From Enterocloster alcoholdehydrogenati (lineage in GTDB: Bacteria; Bacillota; Clostridia; Lachnospirales; Lachnospiraceae): a DNA stretch of 64,000 bases. The translations under genes and the position numbers were made by a program. The stretch covers positions 1 to 64,000 of the forward strand of contig NZ_BLTJ01000010.1 of assembly GCF_013282095.1 (NCBI RefSeq), written 5' to 3'. Shown one piece after another: positions 9,979 through 18,058 of the stretch. Below the pieces are notes generated by a model. That model was not told the DNA's origin. It did no database searches and saw only the letters and a program-made list of their open reading frames with translations. Within the stretch, counting starts at the first letter, position 1; each line of letters starts with the position of its first letter.

Positions 9979-11154
9979 CTATCCAAGAACTTCGTATTTT
10001 AAAGTAACTTTTCGGAAACCCGGCCAGCGGCGAAGATTCTTTTCAATCCGCCTGAAAATTGCCTGACAGTATTCCTTCGGTGAGCCATTTAAAAGAATCA
10101 GATACTGATCAGGGCTGTAACAGGTAAAGATATCGCCTCTGCGCAGGGTGGAGCCGATGGCAGCGCACAGTTCACGGGCAGCCTCCTTTTGCAGGTCCCC
10201 TCTGTTTTCTAAAGACTTTCCTCTAGAATCCAATAGAAATACGCAGATTAAAACATTTTCCACCTCAATTCGTTCGGACATACGGGCCAGAAGGCGGTAA
10301 CAGTCAATAAAAGACGGGTAGGCACAGTAATAAGGCCCCTGAGCCGCTTCCCGTTCTCTCAAACTGCCCCGTACGTCCTTTAACATATCAGCTGTATAGC
10401 GAATCTGGCTGCTCATAAGCCGAAAACGTTCCAGCATTCGTTCGGAAGGCGGCAGTCCCTGTTCTTCAAAATATTGTTTCACCACCCGTTTATATACCTG
10501 CATTGCTTCCCGAAAACGTTTCATGGAAATGAGACAGTCCATTTTCATAATCTGACATTCTTCATAGGGATAAAGCTCACAGGCCGTATTGATGAGCTTC
10601 AGCAGCGCTGTGTACTCCATCTTGTCCTGCAGCAGGCGACTGACCTTCCTTAAACATTTAAAATACAGTTCCTGACAGCGGACACTGACTACAGTGATCC
10701 ATTTTTCCCCGGTCATCTGTGAGAGAAATTCTCCAGAATAAAGACTGCAGGCACGGCACAGCCGCTCCCCATCCTCCGTCTCCATGGCGCAGAGAGCGGT
10801 ATCCTCAAAGTCCCTGGCATCTACATATGCCTTCAGCGCCCGATCATCCCAGCGATAAATCCCTCCCTCCGTCCGAATGTATTCTCCCGGAGACAGATAT
10901 TCATCCAAAAGCTTTCTCAGACGAAACACCGCGGCCCGCAGGCTGCCTGAAGGGCTGGCATACTCCCCATTCCCGTAAAGCATATGAAGAAGCTCTTCCC
11001 GTTTGATACCGCTGTCATGATAATACAGCAAAATCAGAAACAGCTGAAGTACCTTCCCTGACAAAGCGGCGCCAATCGGCAGCGGCCGGCCGTCACATTC
11101 TGCAAATGCAGTTCCCATCATATACACTTTAAGCACCCTTTGTCTCTTACCCAT
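9979..11154 (-). CDS. BTAD (SARP-like) regulator with degenerate GGDEF-like domain
   Basis: A 391-residue cytoplasmic transcription regulator. ATG 11154 is preferred to 11169 because GGGGGAAGG lies directly before it. Residues 1-100 form an OmpR/SARP-type winged helix (LSGKVLQLFLILLYYHD, then SLRAAVFRLRKLL); about 100-250 is an all-helical bacterial transcriptional activation domain with TPR-like helices; the last 120 residues resemble a GGDEF fold, with RRGD before a strand pair and SPDQY (about 347-351) where an active diguanylate cyclase has GGDEF. It is therefore probably not a cyclase but could bind a nucleotide or be a structural relic. It is monocistronic and convergent with the ATPase gene; whether it controls that gene is unknown. 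Confidence 0.8.
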   Translation of the reverse strand: MGKRQRVLKVYMMGTAFAECDGRPLPIGAALSGKVLQLFLILLYYHDSGIKREELLHMLYGNGEYASPSGSLRAAVFRLRKLLDEYLSPGEYIRTEGGIYRWDDRALKAYVDARDFEDTALCAMETEDGERLCRACSLYSGEFLSQMTGEKWITVVSVRCQELYFKCLRKVSRLLQDKMEYTALLKLINTACELYPYEECQIMKMDCLISMKRFREAMQVYKRVVKQYFEEQGLPPSERMLERFRLMSSQIRYTADMLKDVRGSLREREAAQGPYYCAYPSFIDCYRLLARMSERIEVENVLICVFLLDSRGKSLENRGDLQKEAARELCAAIGSTLRRGDIFTCYSPDQYLILLNGSPKEYCQAIFRRIEKNLRRWPGFRKVTLKYEVLG

Positions 11155-11198
11155 GTTACCTTCCCCCATACCATTACCATAGCAGATTTAGAATTCGG

Positions 11199-11702
11199 TC
11201 AATAGCTTCTCAGCGTATCTTCCTCATCCTCGGCTGTTTTATCAATTCCGCGAATCTGTGCTTCATAACCATAGGAATCATTTACCTTGATGTAAACCGT
11301 ATCTCCTACCTTCCGGCCGCGGATGGCCTTTCCCAGAGGGGAATCGATGCTGATAAGCCCCTTTAAGGAATTTCCCCTGACGGTAGTCACCAGCTTATAG
11401 GTCTCTGTCTCATCATCATCAGGGATATAAAGCTCTACCCGGTCGCCCAGCCCTACCTCATCCGGTTTTGATTTATCAGAAATAATCCTGGCTGTCTTTA
11501 TCATCTTCTCCAGATAGCGGATGCGGCTTTCGTTGCGGTTTTTATCCTGCTTGGCAGCCTTGTATTCAAAATTTTCACTTAAGTCCCCCTGGGCCCTGGC
11601 TTCTTTTACAGCCTCTAAGGCCTCCCTTCGTACCACCAGCTTGCGGTACTCGATCTCCTCTTCCATCTTTTTGATGTCGCTTTTTGTCAGGTTATCGAAC
11701 AT
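11199..11702 (-). CDS. greA: Transcription elongation factor GreA
   Basis: A 167-residue GreA/GreB factor that rescues backtracked RNA polymerase by stimulating transcript cleavage. The N-terminal antiparallel coiled coil is visible, with the ARAQGDLSENFEYKAAK segment (Asp and Glu at the tip, about residues 40-48) and the C-terminal FKBP-like domain with SPLGKAIRGRKVGD. AAGGAG precedes ATG 11702. The length is slightly above the usual 158 owing to an acidic tail. It sits downstream of dus in the same direction, separated by 196 bp holding two hairpins, so it probably has its own promoter. Confidence 0.95.
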   Translation of the reverse strand: MFDNLTKSDIKKMEEEIEYRKLVVRREALEAVKEARAQGDLSENFEYKAAKQDKNRNESRIRYLEKMIKTARIISDKSKPDEVGLGDRVELYIPDDDETETYKLVTTVRGNSLKGLISIDSPLGKAIRGRKVGDTVYIKVNDSYGYEAQIRGIDKTAEDEEDTLRSY

Positions 11703-11789
11703 AATAAAGACTCCTTAAGATTCTCTTCATTTTCCTTTTAAGAATTTTATGATTTATTTAGCGTATGAACAAACTTTGTCCACATTTAT

Positions 11790-11837
11790 CCTGTATAGTA
11801 ATACTCGTAAGGTTGATGAAACCTTTCACCATACAGG
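11790..11837. other. Long imperfect inverted repeat between dus and greA
   Basis: CCTGTAT (11790-11796) pairs with ATACAGG (11831-11837), and AAGGTT-gatg-AAACCTT nests inside, giving a near-continuous 48-nt stem-loop in the greA upstream region. It could be an operator, leader hairpin or miniature repeat; no U-tract supports termination. Confidence 0.5.
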
Positions 11838-11861
11838 AAGACACTTTTTCATACCTAAGCC

Positions 11862-11889
11862 GGCAGATCCCCCCCTTTTTCTGCCGGCT
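11862..11889 (-). terminator. Hairpin after dus
   Basis: GCCGGCAGA and TCTGCCGGC form a perfect 9-bp stem just past the dus stop codon. The 3' U-tract is weak, so termination is plausible but not certain. Confidence 0.45.
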
Positions 11890-11898
11890 CCCTCCATT

Positions 11899-12849
11899 TT
11901 ATTCCCTGAACATCTGATCTGTGATAATCCTGTATTCGCTCAGGTGCTGGGCCTTGCGAAGTTTCTTTATATACGGCTCCCAGCCTGGATCAAAACGAAT
12001 CAGGTGAGCCCACATCTCTTTCATCTTAAACAGCACGTTTCTTTCCCCGGACATGATTTCAATATACCCTTCCAGCAGCTGGCTGTGAAATGCTTCCAGA
12101 CGCTTTTTGGGCGTCCTCTCCTGTCCGGGAGCCGGACGGCCGGAAACCTTCTCTATCAGGAACGGATCCATCAGAATCCCCCTGCCAAACATAACCGCTT
12201 GCAGATCCTGATAATCGTCTGTAAGACGGTTATAGGTTTCCGAATCAAAGATATCTCCATTATAGCACACCGGAGCATGGCTGTCCTGTAATGCTTTTGC
12301 AAAGTTTTCCATTTTGGGATGATATTTATAAAAGTCTTTTAAGACTCTCGGATGAATGATGAGTTCTTTCAGCGGGAAATGGTTATATATCTCCAAAAGG
12401 CGATCAAATTCCAGCGGATCCTCTGCCCCAAGCCTTGTTTTAACAGAAAATTCCATTCCCAAAGATGCCATTCCCTCACAAACCTGATCCAGGAACGTTT
12501 CCAGACGCTCCGGCTCCCGTAAAAACCCCGCTCCTTTTCCCTTCGCGGTTACAGTGGCAAAGGGGCAGCCAAGATTCAGGTTTACTTCCCGATAACCGTA
12601 TTCTTTTAAATCTTCTGCGGCCCTTAGGAAGTCCTGGCTGCTGTTTGTCAAAATCTGCGGCACTGTCTCCATGCCCTGATTATGTTCCGGCAAAATGTCA
12701 TTCTTCTCCCGATGGCTGAATCCTCCCCCATTGTTTTTAGGTGCCAGAAATGGAGTGAAATATTTGTCCATGGGCGCAAAGTGCGCATGATAGGCATTTC
12801 TGTATACATATCCCGTAATCCCCTCCATGGGGGCCAGGTAAAATTTCAT
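11899..12849 (-). CDS. dus: tRNA-dihydrouridine synthase
   Basis: A 316-residue flavin enzyme that reduces uridine to dihydrouridine in tRNA D-loops. ATG 12849 is chosen (GGGAG 8 nt upstream, and the family start MKFYLAPMEGITGYVYRNA); the in-frame extension to 12921 lacks a ribosome site. Diagnostic features: LAPMEG FMN-binding start, EVNLNLGCPFATVTAKGKGAG with the catalytic Cys near residue 89, SVKTRLG, HPR near the middle, and CYNGDIFD followed by VMFGRG for FMN phosphate. The C-terminal helical domain is present. Which uridine it modifies cannot be assigned. It appears monocistronic or weakly coupled with greA. Confidence 0.93.
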   Translation of the reverse strand: MKFYLAPMEGITGYVYRNAYHAHFAPMDKYFTPFLAPKNNGGGFSHREKNDILPEHNQGMETVPQILTNSSQDFLRAAEDLKEYGYREVNLNLGCPFATVTAKGKGAGFLREPERLETFLDQVCEGMASLGMEFSVKTRLGAEDPLEFDRLLEIYNHFPLKELIIHPRVLKDFYKYHPKMENFAKALQDSHAPVCYNGDIFDSETYNRLTDDYQDLQAVMFGRGILMDPFLIEKVSGRPAPGQERTPKKRLEAFHSQLLEGYIEIMSGERNVLFKMKEMWAHLIRFDPGWEPYIKKLRKAQHLSEYRIITDQMFRE

Positions 12850-12979
12850 AGGTATTCTCCCGTCTATGTAATGATAGTAATCTACTTTTGTAACCGTTTT
12901 ACGCAGACTATAGTAAACCAAGCAGTCAAAAATGTCAAGGAGGGGGATGTATGCGTAATTGTATGGAGCATATCCGCAT

Positions 12980-13022
12980 AAAAAACCGGCCCCGGAACGC
13001 CTTATGCGCGCCGAAACCGGTT
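12980..13022 (-). terminator. Intrinsic terminator of the AEC permease gene
   Basis: Read on the minus strand, AACCGG ... CCGGTT (13022-12984) with an extended wobble-paired stem is followed by six T. It lies 119 bp past the permease stop codon. Confidence 0.8.
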
Positions 13023-13140
13023 AAAAAAGGGGAGGATAAATAAGTATTACTTTTCTCTTTTGTGATATTTTTAGTATGTCCTTCTATCCTTTGGTTATAC
13101 ACATTTTTCTGATATTTTCAAACCTTTTATTTTACTTTTC

Positions 13141-14049
13141 CTATAAAACTACCAGCAAAACAGCGGTGATCAGGACGATACTGATCACGATGGAGATCGA
13201 ATTCACCGCGCTGGCCAGCCCGAAATCGCTTTTCATATCCGCAGTGAAGGCAGGAGCAGCAGAGGCGATGGGGCTTAAGGGAAGGATTGCCAGGGCCTGC
13301 CGGTATTCCAGAGGAAGCGGCATGAAAAAGTAGAGGGCTGCGGCAATGGCAATAGAAATGCTGTAGCGGAGTGCAAGGATCTTTACGATTTTCCCCTTCT
13401 GGCTGGTATCACCGGAGATTTTAAAGCCCACTCCCATCATCAGCATGGCCATAAAAGCGTTTGCCCCGGAGATGACGCCGGAAAAGGTGATCATGGGAGC
13501 TGGAAGTGTCAGGTGAAGCAGAGATAAAACCGTCATAAGCACATACGCATCAAAGGGAACCGATCGTATCAGCGTCTTTAAAATCGGTATAAGATAGATC
13601 TTTCCCTCTCCATTTTTCACCATTTGGGCTACGCTGTAAGCACCGCCCAGACAGATAAAGGAATTTCCCGTATCAAAAAGACTGGTAGTAATCACGCCCG
13701 CAGGGCCGAGGAAACTCTGAGCAAAGGGCATGGTGAAGTTTCCTATGTTATAGCCGGAACTGTTGAGAATGAAAAAGCTCTTTTCCTCCCGGTTTTTTCC
13801 AGCTGCAAGCCAGCCGCCTCCCATCATGATCACGCCGCCGCCCAGCCCCAGAAGGGAAAGGATTAACAGAGACGCTTCCACCTGGGCTCCGGAAAAGTTG
13901 GCTACAATGGCTGCTGGAAGGGTGATCTTTAAAACGATCTTTGAGAGGACATGAAAATCTTCCTCTTTAAAAAATCCTTTTTTTCTCAGCAAGTATCCCA
14001 TCAAAATGATCGCCACAAAGGCCGCCGCCTTCATAAGTATCTCTGCCAT
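13141..14049 (-). CDS. AEC-family (auxin efflux carrier-like) permease
   Basis: A 302-residue membrane transporter with about ten hydrophobic segments arranged as two inverted halves, typical of the AEC family, which exports or exchanges organic acids such as malate in bacteria. ATG 14049 is preferred to 14055 because AAGGAG lies 7 nt before it. Seen: GYLLRKKGFFKEEDFHVLSKIVLKI-like N-terminus (a family hallmark), NIGNFTMPFAQSFLG and a broken-helix PLSPIASAAP near the C-terminus. It follows dctPQM on the same strand but a terminator separates them, so it is probably its own unit; an accessory role in organic-acid traffic is only inference. Confidence 0.88.
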   Translation of the reverse strand: MAEILMKAAAFVAIILMGYLLRKKGFFKEEDFHVLSKIVLKITLPAAIVANFSGAQVEASLLILSLLGLGGGVIMMGGGWLAAGKNREEKSFFILNSSGYNIGNFTMPFAQSFLGPAGVITTSLFDTGNSFICLGGAYSVAQMVKNGEGKIYLIPILKTLIRSVPFDAYVLMTVLSLLHLTLPAPMITFSGVISGANAFMAMLMMGVGFKISGDTSQKGKIVKILALRYSISIAIAAALYFFMPLPLEYRQALAILPLSPIASAAPAFTADMKSDFGLASAVNSISIVISIVLITAVLLVVL

Positions 14050-14131
14050 TGTCATTCTCCTTGTGTTTTCTTGTGTTTTTCTCTTGTACTATAACAGAAA
14101 CCACCCCCGTCTTCAATAGGCAAATATGTGC

Positions 14132-14163
14132 AAAAGCGCCCTGCCGCATATACGGCAAGACGC
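14132..14163 (-). terminator. Intrinsic terminator of dctPQM
   Basis: Read on the minus strand, GCGTC-t-TGCCG and CGGCA-g-GGCGC form the stem (14163-14136), followed by TTTT. It lies 28 bp beyond the dctM stop. Confidence 0.85.
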
Positions 14164-14191
14164 AGTTTTGACAGATCGGATGGGCTTTTAT

Positions 14192-15499
14192 TTATACGTA
14201 TCCCAGCAGGCCCGGCAGCCACATAGACAGCGCGGGAACGTAGGATACCAGCATCAGCACCACAAAGATCGCTGCAAAATAAGCCAGCAGCGGCTTTATT
14301 ACCTGCTCAATCTTGGTCTGTCCTACCTTTACTCCTACAAACAGGGTGGTTCCCACTGGAGGCGTGATAGTTCCGATACACAGATTGAAGATCATCATAA
14401 TACCGAAATGAATGGTGTTCATCCCCAGTGTCTGGCAGATGGGCAGAAAAATAGGGGTGAAGATCAGGCAGGCAGGCGTCATATCCATAAAGGTTCCCAC
14501 AATCAGGAGAAGGATATTGATGATGAAAAGGATCACATACCGGTTGTCGCTGATTCCCAGCATTGCCTCAGATACGGCCGTTGGGATTCCCGTAAATGCC
14601 ATTACCCAGCTCATGATGCTGGACACACCGATGAGGAAAATGATGATACCCGTCATCTCCGCGCTGTCAAGGAAAATCTTCGGCAGTTCAGAGGGATTGA
14701 TGGACTTGTAAAAAAACACGGACAGCACCAGGCTGTACACAACAGCTACTACGCTTCCCTCCGTAGCGGTAAAGATACCGGAAATAATGCCTCCGATTAC
14801 CACAACAATCATGAACAGACAGGGAATGGCCTGTAAAAATACCTTAAGTTTCTCGCTGGCAGTAAATTTCTTTGTGCTGCGGTAGCCCTTCTTCTTTGCA
14901 AAGAAGTAAATCACCACCATACACGCCAGCCCCCAGAGGATTCCGGGAATGTAGCCCGCCATAAACAGGGCGGCCACGGAGGTTCCGCCGCTGACCAGGG
15001 AGTATGTAATCATAACGTTGCTTGGAGGGATCAGAAGCCCTGTAGGAGCGGTAGCGATGTTCGCTGCGGCAGAGAAATCCCTGTCGTATCCCTCTTCCTC
15101 CTCAATGGGACCGATAATGGAACCCATGGCAGACGCAGCGGCCGTACCGGAACCAGAGATGGCGCCGAACAGCATATTCGCCACCGCATTGGTGTGCGCC
15201 AGCGCTCCGGGAATATTGCCTGTGAATAATTTTGCAAAGTTAATCAGACGGATGGCAATACCGCCCTTATTCATCAGGTTTCCTGCCAGAATAAAAAACG
15301 GGATGGCAAGAAGGCTGAACACAGAAATACCGGAAAAAATGCGCTGTGCACCGGTCAGTACAGACGCGCCTGTATCAAGAACCGGAAGGATTGCTCCGAT
15401 GGATGAAACAGCCAGAGCCACAGCGATGGGTACACCGGCAAGAAGCATGATCACAAGGAGCACCAAAATAATCAGCCCGCAGGCAACTGCGATTGTCAT
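14192..15499 (-). CDS. dctM: TRAP transporter large permease (DctM)
   Basis: A 435-residue integral membrane subunit that carries substrate using the sodium gradient. The protein is hydrophobic throughout, about 12-13 segments, with family motifs GVPIAVALAVSSI near the start, PFFILAGNLMNKGGIA, the small-residue-rich GAISGSGTAAASAMGS in the first half, and LIPPSNVMITYSLVSGGTS. Its ATG overlaps the stop of dctQ (ATGA), indicating translational coupling. Together with DctP and DctQ and the flanking kduI/kduD/uxuA genes, a hexuronate or related sugar acid is the most likely substrate (inference from context; TRAP systems most often move organic acids, sialic acid or uronates). Confidence 0.95.
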   Translation of the reverse strand: MTIAVACGLIILVLLVIMLLAGVPIAVALAVSSIGAILPVLDTGASVLTGAQRIFSGISVFSLLAIPFFILAGNLMNKGGIAIRLINFAKLFTGNIPGALAHTNAVANMLFGAISGSGTAAASAMGSIIGPIEEEEGYDRDFSAAANIATAPTGLLIPPSNVMITYSLVSGGTSVAALFMAGYIPGILWGLACMVVIYFFAKKKGYRSTKKFTASEKLKVFLQAIPCLFMIVVVIGGIISGIFTATEGSVVAVVYSLVLSVFFYKSINPSELPKIFLDSAEMTGIIIFLIGVSSIMSWVMAFTGIPTAVSEAMLGISDNRYVILFIINILLLIVGTFMDMTPACLIFTPIFLPICQTLGMNTIHFGIMMIFNLCIGTITPPVGTTLFVGVKVGQTKIEQVIKPLLAYFAAIFVVLMLVSYVPALSMWLPGLLGYV

Positions 15500-15999
15500 A
15501 ATCTAACATCCCCCTTCTCCTTAAAGTCCATATGAGCCACGTCAATGGCATTCATAATGCTGAACAGCATGATCAGCACGCCGGTTACAGGCACGATGAC
15601 ATAGATATATGCCATGGGAACCTGTAAGGATGCGGTTTTCTGTATCATGGTAAGCTTTGTGATAGACGCGCCGCCATATACCATTACCACTGCCGCAAGA
15701 AGGAAGGTTAAAAGATCAATGGCAATCTCCAGATATTTTCTGGGAGTTCCCGTAAGCTTATCTGCCAGAAAGCCCATTCTCATGTGGTCTCTTTTGCCGA
15801 AAACATAGGCTGATGCCAGAAGCGCCATCCATGTAAAGGAGTAGGTCAGCAGTTCCTCAGACACCGTGCTTGGACGGTTAAAGAAATAACGGGTTACGAT
15901 CTGATAGCTGCCGATCAGGGTCATAAAGACAAACAGGGCGATGATTATAATACCCAGTACCCGCATGAGGCCGGCTTTTACTTTGTGCATGGTCTCCAT
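15496..15999 (-). CDS. dctQ: TRAP transporter small permease (DctQ)
   Basis: A 167-residue membrane subunit with four predicted transmembrane helices, the usual size for DctQ. ATG 15999 is one base after the dctP stop and has GGAGG 8 nt upstream inside dctP, so the reading frame extending to 16068 is not used. The RYFFNRPSTVSEELLTYSFTWM segment (helix 1-2 junction) and FGKRDHMRMGF are family-typical. It forms the membrane complex with DctM; the periplasm-equivalent binding protein DctP delivers substrate. Confidence 0.93.
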   Translation of the reverse strand: METMHKVKAGLMRVLGIIIIALFVFMTLIGSYQIVTRYFFNRPSTVSEELLTYSFTWMALLASAYVFGKRDHMRMGFLADKLTGTPRKYLEIAIDLLTFLLAAVVMVYGGASITKLTMIQKTASLQVPMAYIYVIVPVTGVLIMLFSIMNAIDVAHMDFKEKGDVRL

Positions 16000-16000
16000 C

Positions 16001-17029
16001 CTACTGTCCTCCTTTCGCCTGTTCGTTGGCTGCCTGAATATGGTCGTAAAGATCACGGATCTTGTCATTTTCCTGAAGCATGGTCTCGTGAAGAGGGAGC
16101 ACCTTTTCCTTAAATGCCTCTACATCCACGTTGATAAATTCCACACCCATCTCTTCTGCCGCAATCTTCTTGGCTTCTTCAATGCTCTTGTCCCACTCTA
16201 CCATCTCTACCTCTGTGGACAGAGCCGCCGCTTCCTTAAATATCTGATAATCTTCAGGACTTAAGCTGTTTAAGAATTTCAGGTTGGCTACCAGCATATC
16301 CGGCACCATCTGGTGCTTGTTGTAGGAATAATATTTTGCAACCTCGCCGTGCTTATTGTTAGTAAGGGCCAGCTCATTGTTCTCCGCGCCGTCGATCACG
16401 CCCTGCTGGATGGCTGTATACACCTCGCCAAAGCCCATGGGAGCTGCCGCTGCGCCAAAGGCCTTTACCATCTCTACGCTGGCCGGACTCTGCTGTACAC
16501 GGATCTTCTTTCCCTTTAAATCCTCAGGCGTCTTAATAGGAGTCTTTCCATAGAAATTACGGGTGCCTGCATTATACCAGGTCACCACACGGAAACCCGC
16601 TTCGTCTGTAGACTCGTATACCTTTTCCATATAGTCTGTATCCTGCATTACAGATTTATATACCTCCTCGGAATCAAAGAGGTAGGGCATACTGAAAATC
16701 TCATATACATCAGCAAAGGTCTCTAAGTTTGCCGTACCTGCCACTACAAAGTCAATGGCCCCAGTCTGGGTCAGCTCAATAGCCTTCTGTGCCGATCCCA
16801 GAAGCTCATTTGGAAATATCTGAACCTCGTATTTGTCCCCCAGCTTCTCTTCCACATATTCCTTAAATGCCAGAAGCCCCAGATGTTCCGGGTGCGTCTC
16901 TGACTGGGCATGGGAAATGCGGATGATACGCTTGCCGCCGGTCAGAGAACCACAGCCTGACAGACTGGCTGCCACTGCCGTTCCAAGAGCTAAAGCCGCC
17001 AGCTTTTTCATCATCTTCCTCACGTTCAT
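16001..17029 (-). CDS. dctP: TRAP transporter solute-binding lipoprotein (DctP)
   Basis: A roughly 342-residue extracytoplasmic binding protein, membrane-anchored through a lipobox (SLSGC). The start is uncertain: ATG 17029 has GGGAG almost touching it, while ATG 17014 or 17011 has a GAGG at better distance; all give the same mature lipoprotein. Family features: KRIIRISHAQSETHPEHL near the mature N-terminus, ELTQTGAIDFVVAGT, FYGKTPIKTPEDLKGKKIRVQ with the Arg that binds substrate carboxylate, and the AIQQGVIDGAENN motif. DctP family TIGR00787 is the best match; members bind C4-dicarboxylates or hexuronates, the latter favoured by context. First gene of dctPQM; its -10 is good but its -35 poor, as for an activated promoter. 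Confidence 0.94.
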   Translation of the reverse strand: MNVRKMMKKLAALALGTAVAASLSGCGSLTGGKRIIRISHAQSETHPEHLGLLAFKEYVEEKLGDKYEVQIFPNELLGSAQKAIELTQTGAIDFVVAGTANLETFADVYEIFSMPYLFDSEEVYKSVMQDTDYMEKVYESTDEAGFRVVTWYNAGTRNFYGKTPIKTPEDLKGKKIRVQQSPASVEMVKAFGAAAAPMGFGEVYTAIQQGVIDGAENNELALTNNKHGEVAKYYSYNKHQMVPDMLVANLKFLNSLSPEDYQIFKEAAALSTEVEMVEWDKSIEEAKKIAAEEMGVEFINVDVEAFKEKVLPLHETMLQENDKIRDLYDHIQAANEQAKGGQ

Positions 17030-17073
17030 TCTCCCTTTCTTTATACACATTTTATAAAATAATGGCAGCGTTC

Positions 17074-17114
17074 CAGGATAGGGCATCTTCTCGAATGCCT
17101 TTCGTCCTGAACAG
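17074..17114. repeat. Dispersed 41-bp imperfect palindrome, copy 1
   Basis: CAGGAT...GTCCTG element with internal GGGCATCTTCTCGAATGCC. It matches the element at 24414-24454 in length without gaps and at 31 of 41 positions by manual alignment. On the minus strand it forms the first 40 or so nucleotides of the probable dctP transcript. Confidence 0.6.
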
Positions 17115-17123
17115 CTACAAACA

Positions 17124-17152
17124 ATTATAAAAAAAGGAAATCGAATTTTGTA
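17124..17152 (-). promoter_or_regulatory. Candidate dctP promoter
   Basis: On the minus strand TATAAT (17129-17124) is perfect but the hexamer 17 bp upstream is TACAAA (17152-17147), a poor -35. This is consistent with dependence on an activator such as the adjacent YesN-type regulator. Confidence 0.5.
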
Positions 17153-17222
17153 CCGTAAATCTTTGACATTCAGGAAGAAAATTTTGTTATGCCTCCCCTT
17201 TTTTCAAAAGAAGAAATCCAGT

Positions 17223-18035
17223 TCAAAGGCTGTCTCTGTACTCAGAGGGGTTCATGCCTTCAATCCGTTTAAATACCTTGGCAAAATAATTAGCGTCATA
17301 ATATCCTACCATCATACTGACCTCCCGGACACTGATATTTTTATCCTGCAGAAGCCTTCTTGCCTCGTTCACCCGAAACTGGGTAAGATATGCGGTAAAG
17401 TTCTGGTCAAAGCACTGCTTAAACAGCTTGCAGAAATAGGCGTCGGAGTAATTCATCATCCGCGCCGCGTCCTGCATGGATATCTCCTTCATATAGTTTT
17501 TGCGGATATACCTGCGGATCTTCTCCGCAGTCTGTGTCATGTTGGTTTCATCCCCTTCTTCTTTTCCTCCATTCACCTCATCATGGCTCTTTTCCGCTCT
17601 GTGTCCTGTGAAATTTCCACTTTCTTCCATATTATACTGTTTTTCTGCCAGCTGCTCCCTCTTTTCGATCCTGCGCATGGCCTCCTCCATCACCGCAGTC
17701 AGCTCCTCTTCTTCACAGGGCTTGAGCAGATAATCCAGCGCATGGATGGCAATCGCCCTCTTTGCATATGAAAATTCATCGTATGCCGTCAGGAAAATGA
17801 TCTCACAGTTCTCATCCAGTCTGCGGATCTGCTCTGCCGCTTCCACACCGTTCATCTCCGGCATGGAGATATCCATGATCACAATCTGACACCGTTCCTT
17901 AAAGCACAGCTTCACCGCCTCTTTCCCGTCCACTGCCTGAAGGATCCTCAGACTGCCTCCAAACCGATTCAAAAGCCGTCTGGCCAGGGCCATACGCTCA
18001 ATCTGTTCGTCATCCGCCAGCAATACCTTATACAT
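17223..18035 (-). CDS. YesN-type response regulator, receiver plus AraC DNA-binding domain
   Basis: A 270-residue regulator. Residues 1-120 are a receiver with the acidic pair DDE near the start, phosphoacceptor Asp in VIMDISMPEMNG, and the conserved Thr/Ala and Lys (FLTAYDEF, LLKPCEEEEL); a linker rich in Glu follows; the last 100 residues are an AraC-type double helix-turn-helix (ISMQDAARMMNYSDAYFCKLFKQ and VREVSMMVGYYDANYFAKVFKRIEGMNPSEYR). ATG 18035 is taken; a GTG at 18047 overlaps its own Shine-Dalgarno. It follows the sensor kinase by 23 bp and precedes dctPQM, so activating the TRAP operon when substrate is sensed is the likely role, as for many YesMN pairs. Confidence 0.92.
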   Translation of the reverse strand: MYKVLLADDEQIERMALARRLLNRFGGSLRILQAVDGKEAVKLCFKERCQIVIMDISMPEMNGVEAAEQIRRLDENCEIIFLTAYDEFSYAKRAIAIHALDYLLKPCEEEELTAVMEEAMRRIEKREQLAEKQYNMEESGNFTGHRAEKSHDEVNGGKEEGDETNMTQTAEKIRRYIRKNYMKEISMQDAARMMNYSDAYFCKLFKQCFDQNFTAYLTQFRVNEARRLLQDKNISVREVSMMVGYYDANYFAKVFKRIEGMNPSEYRDSL

Positions 18036-18058
18036 TCTTCCATACACTCCCTTCTATT

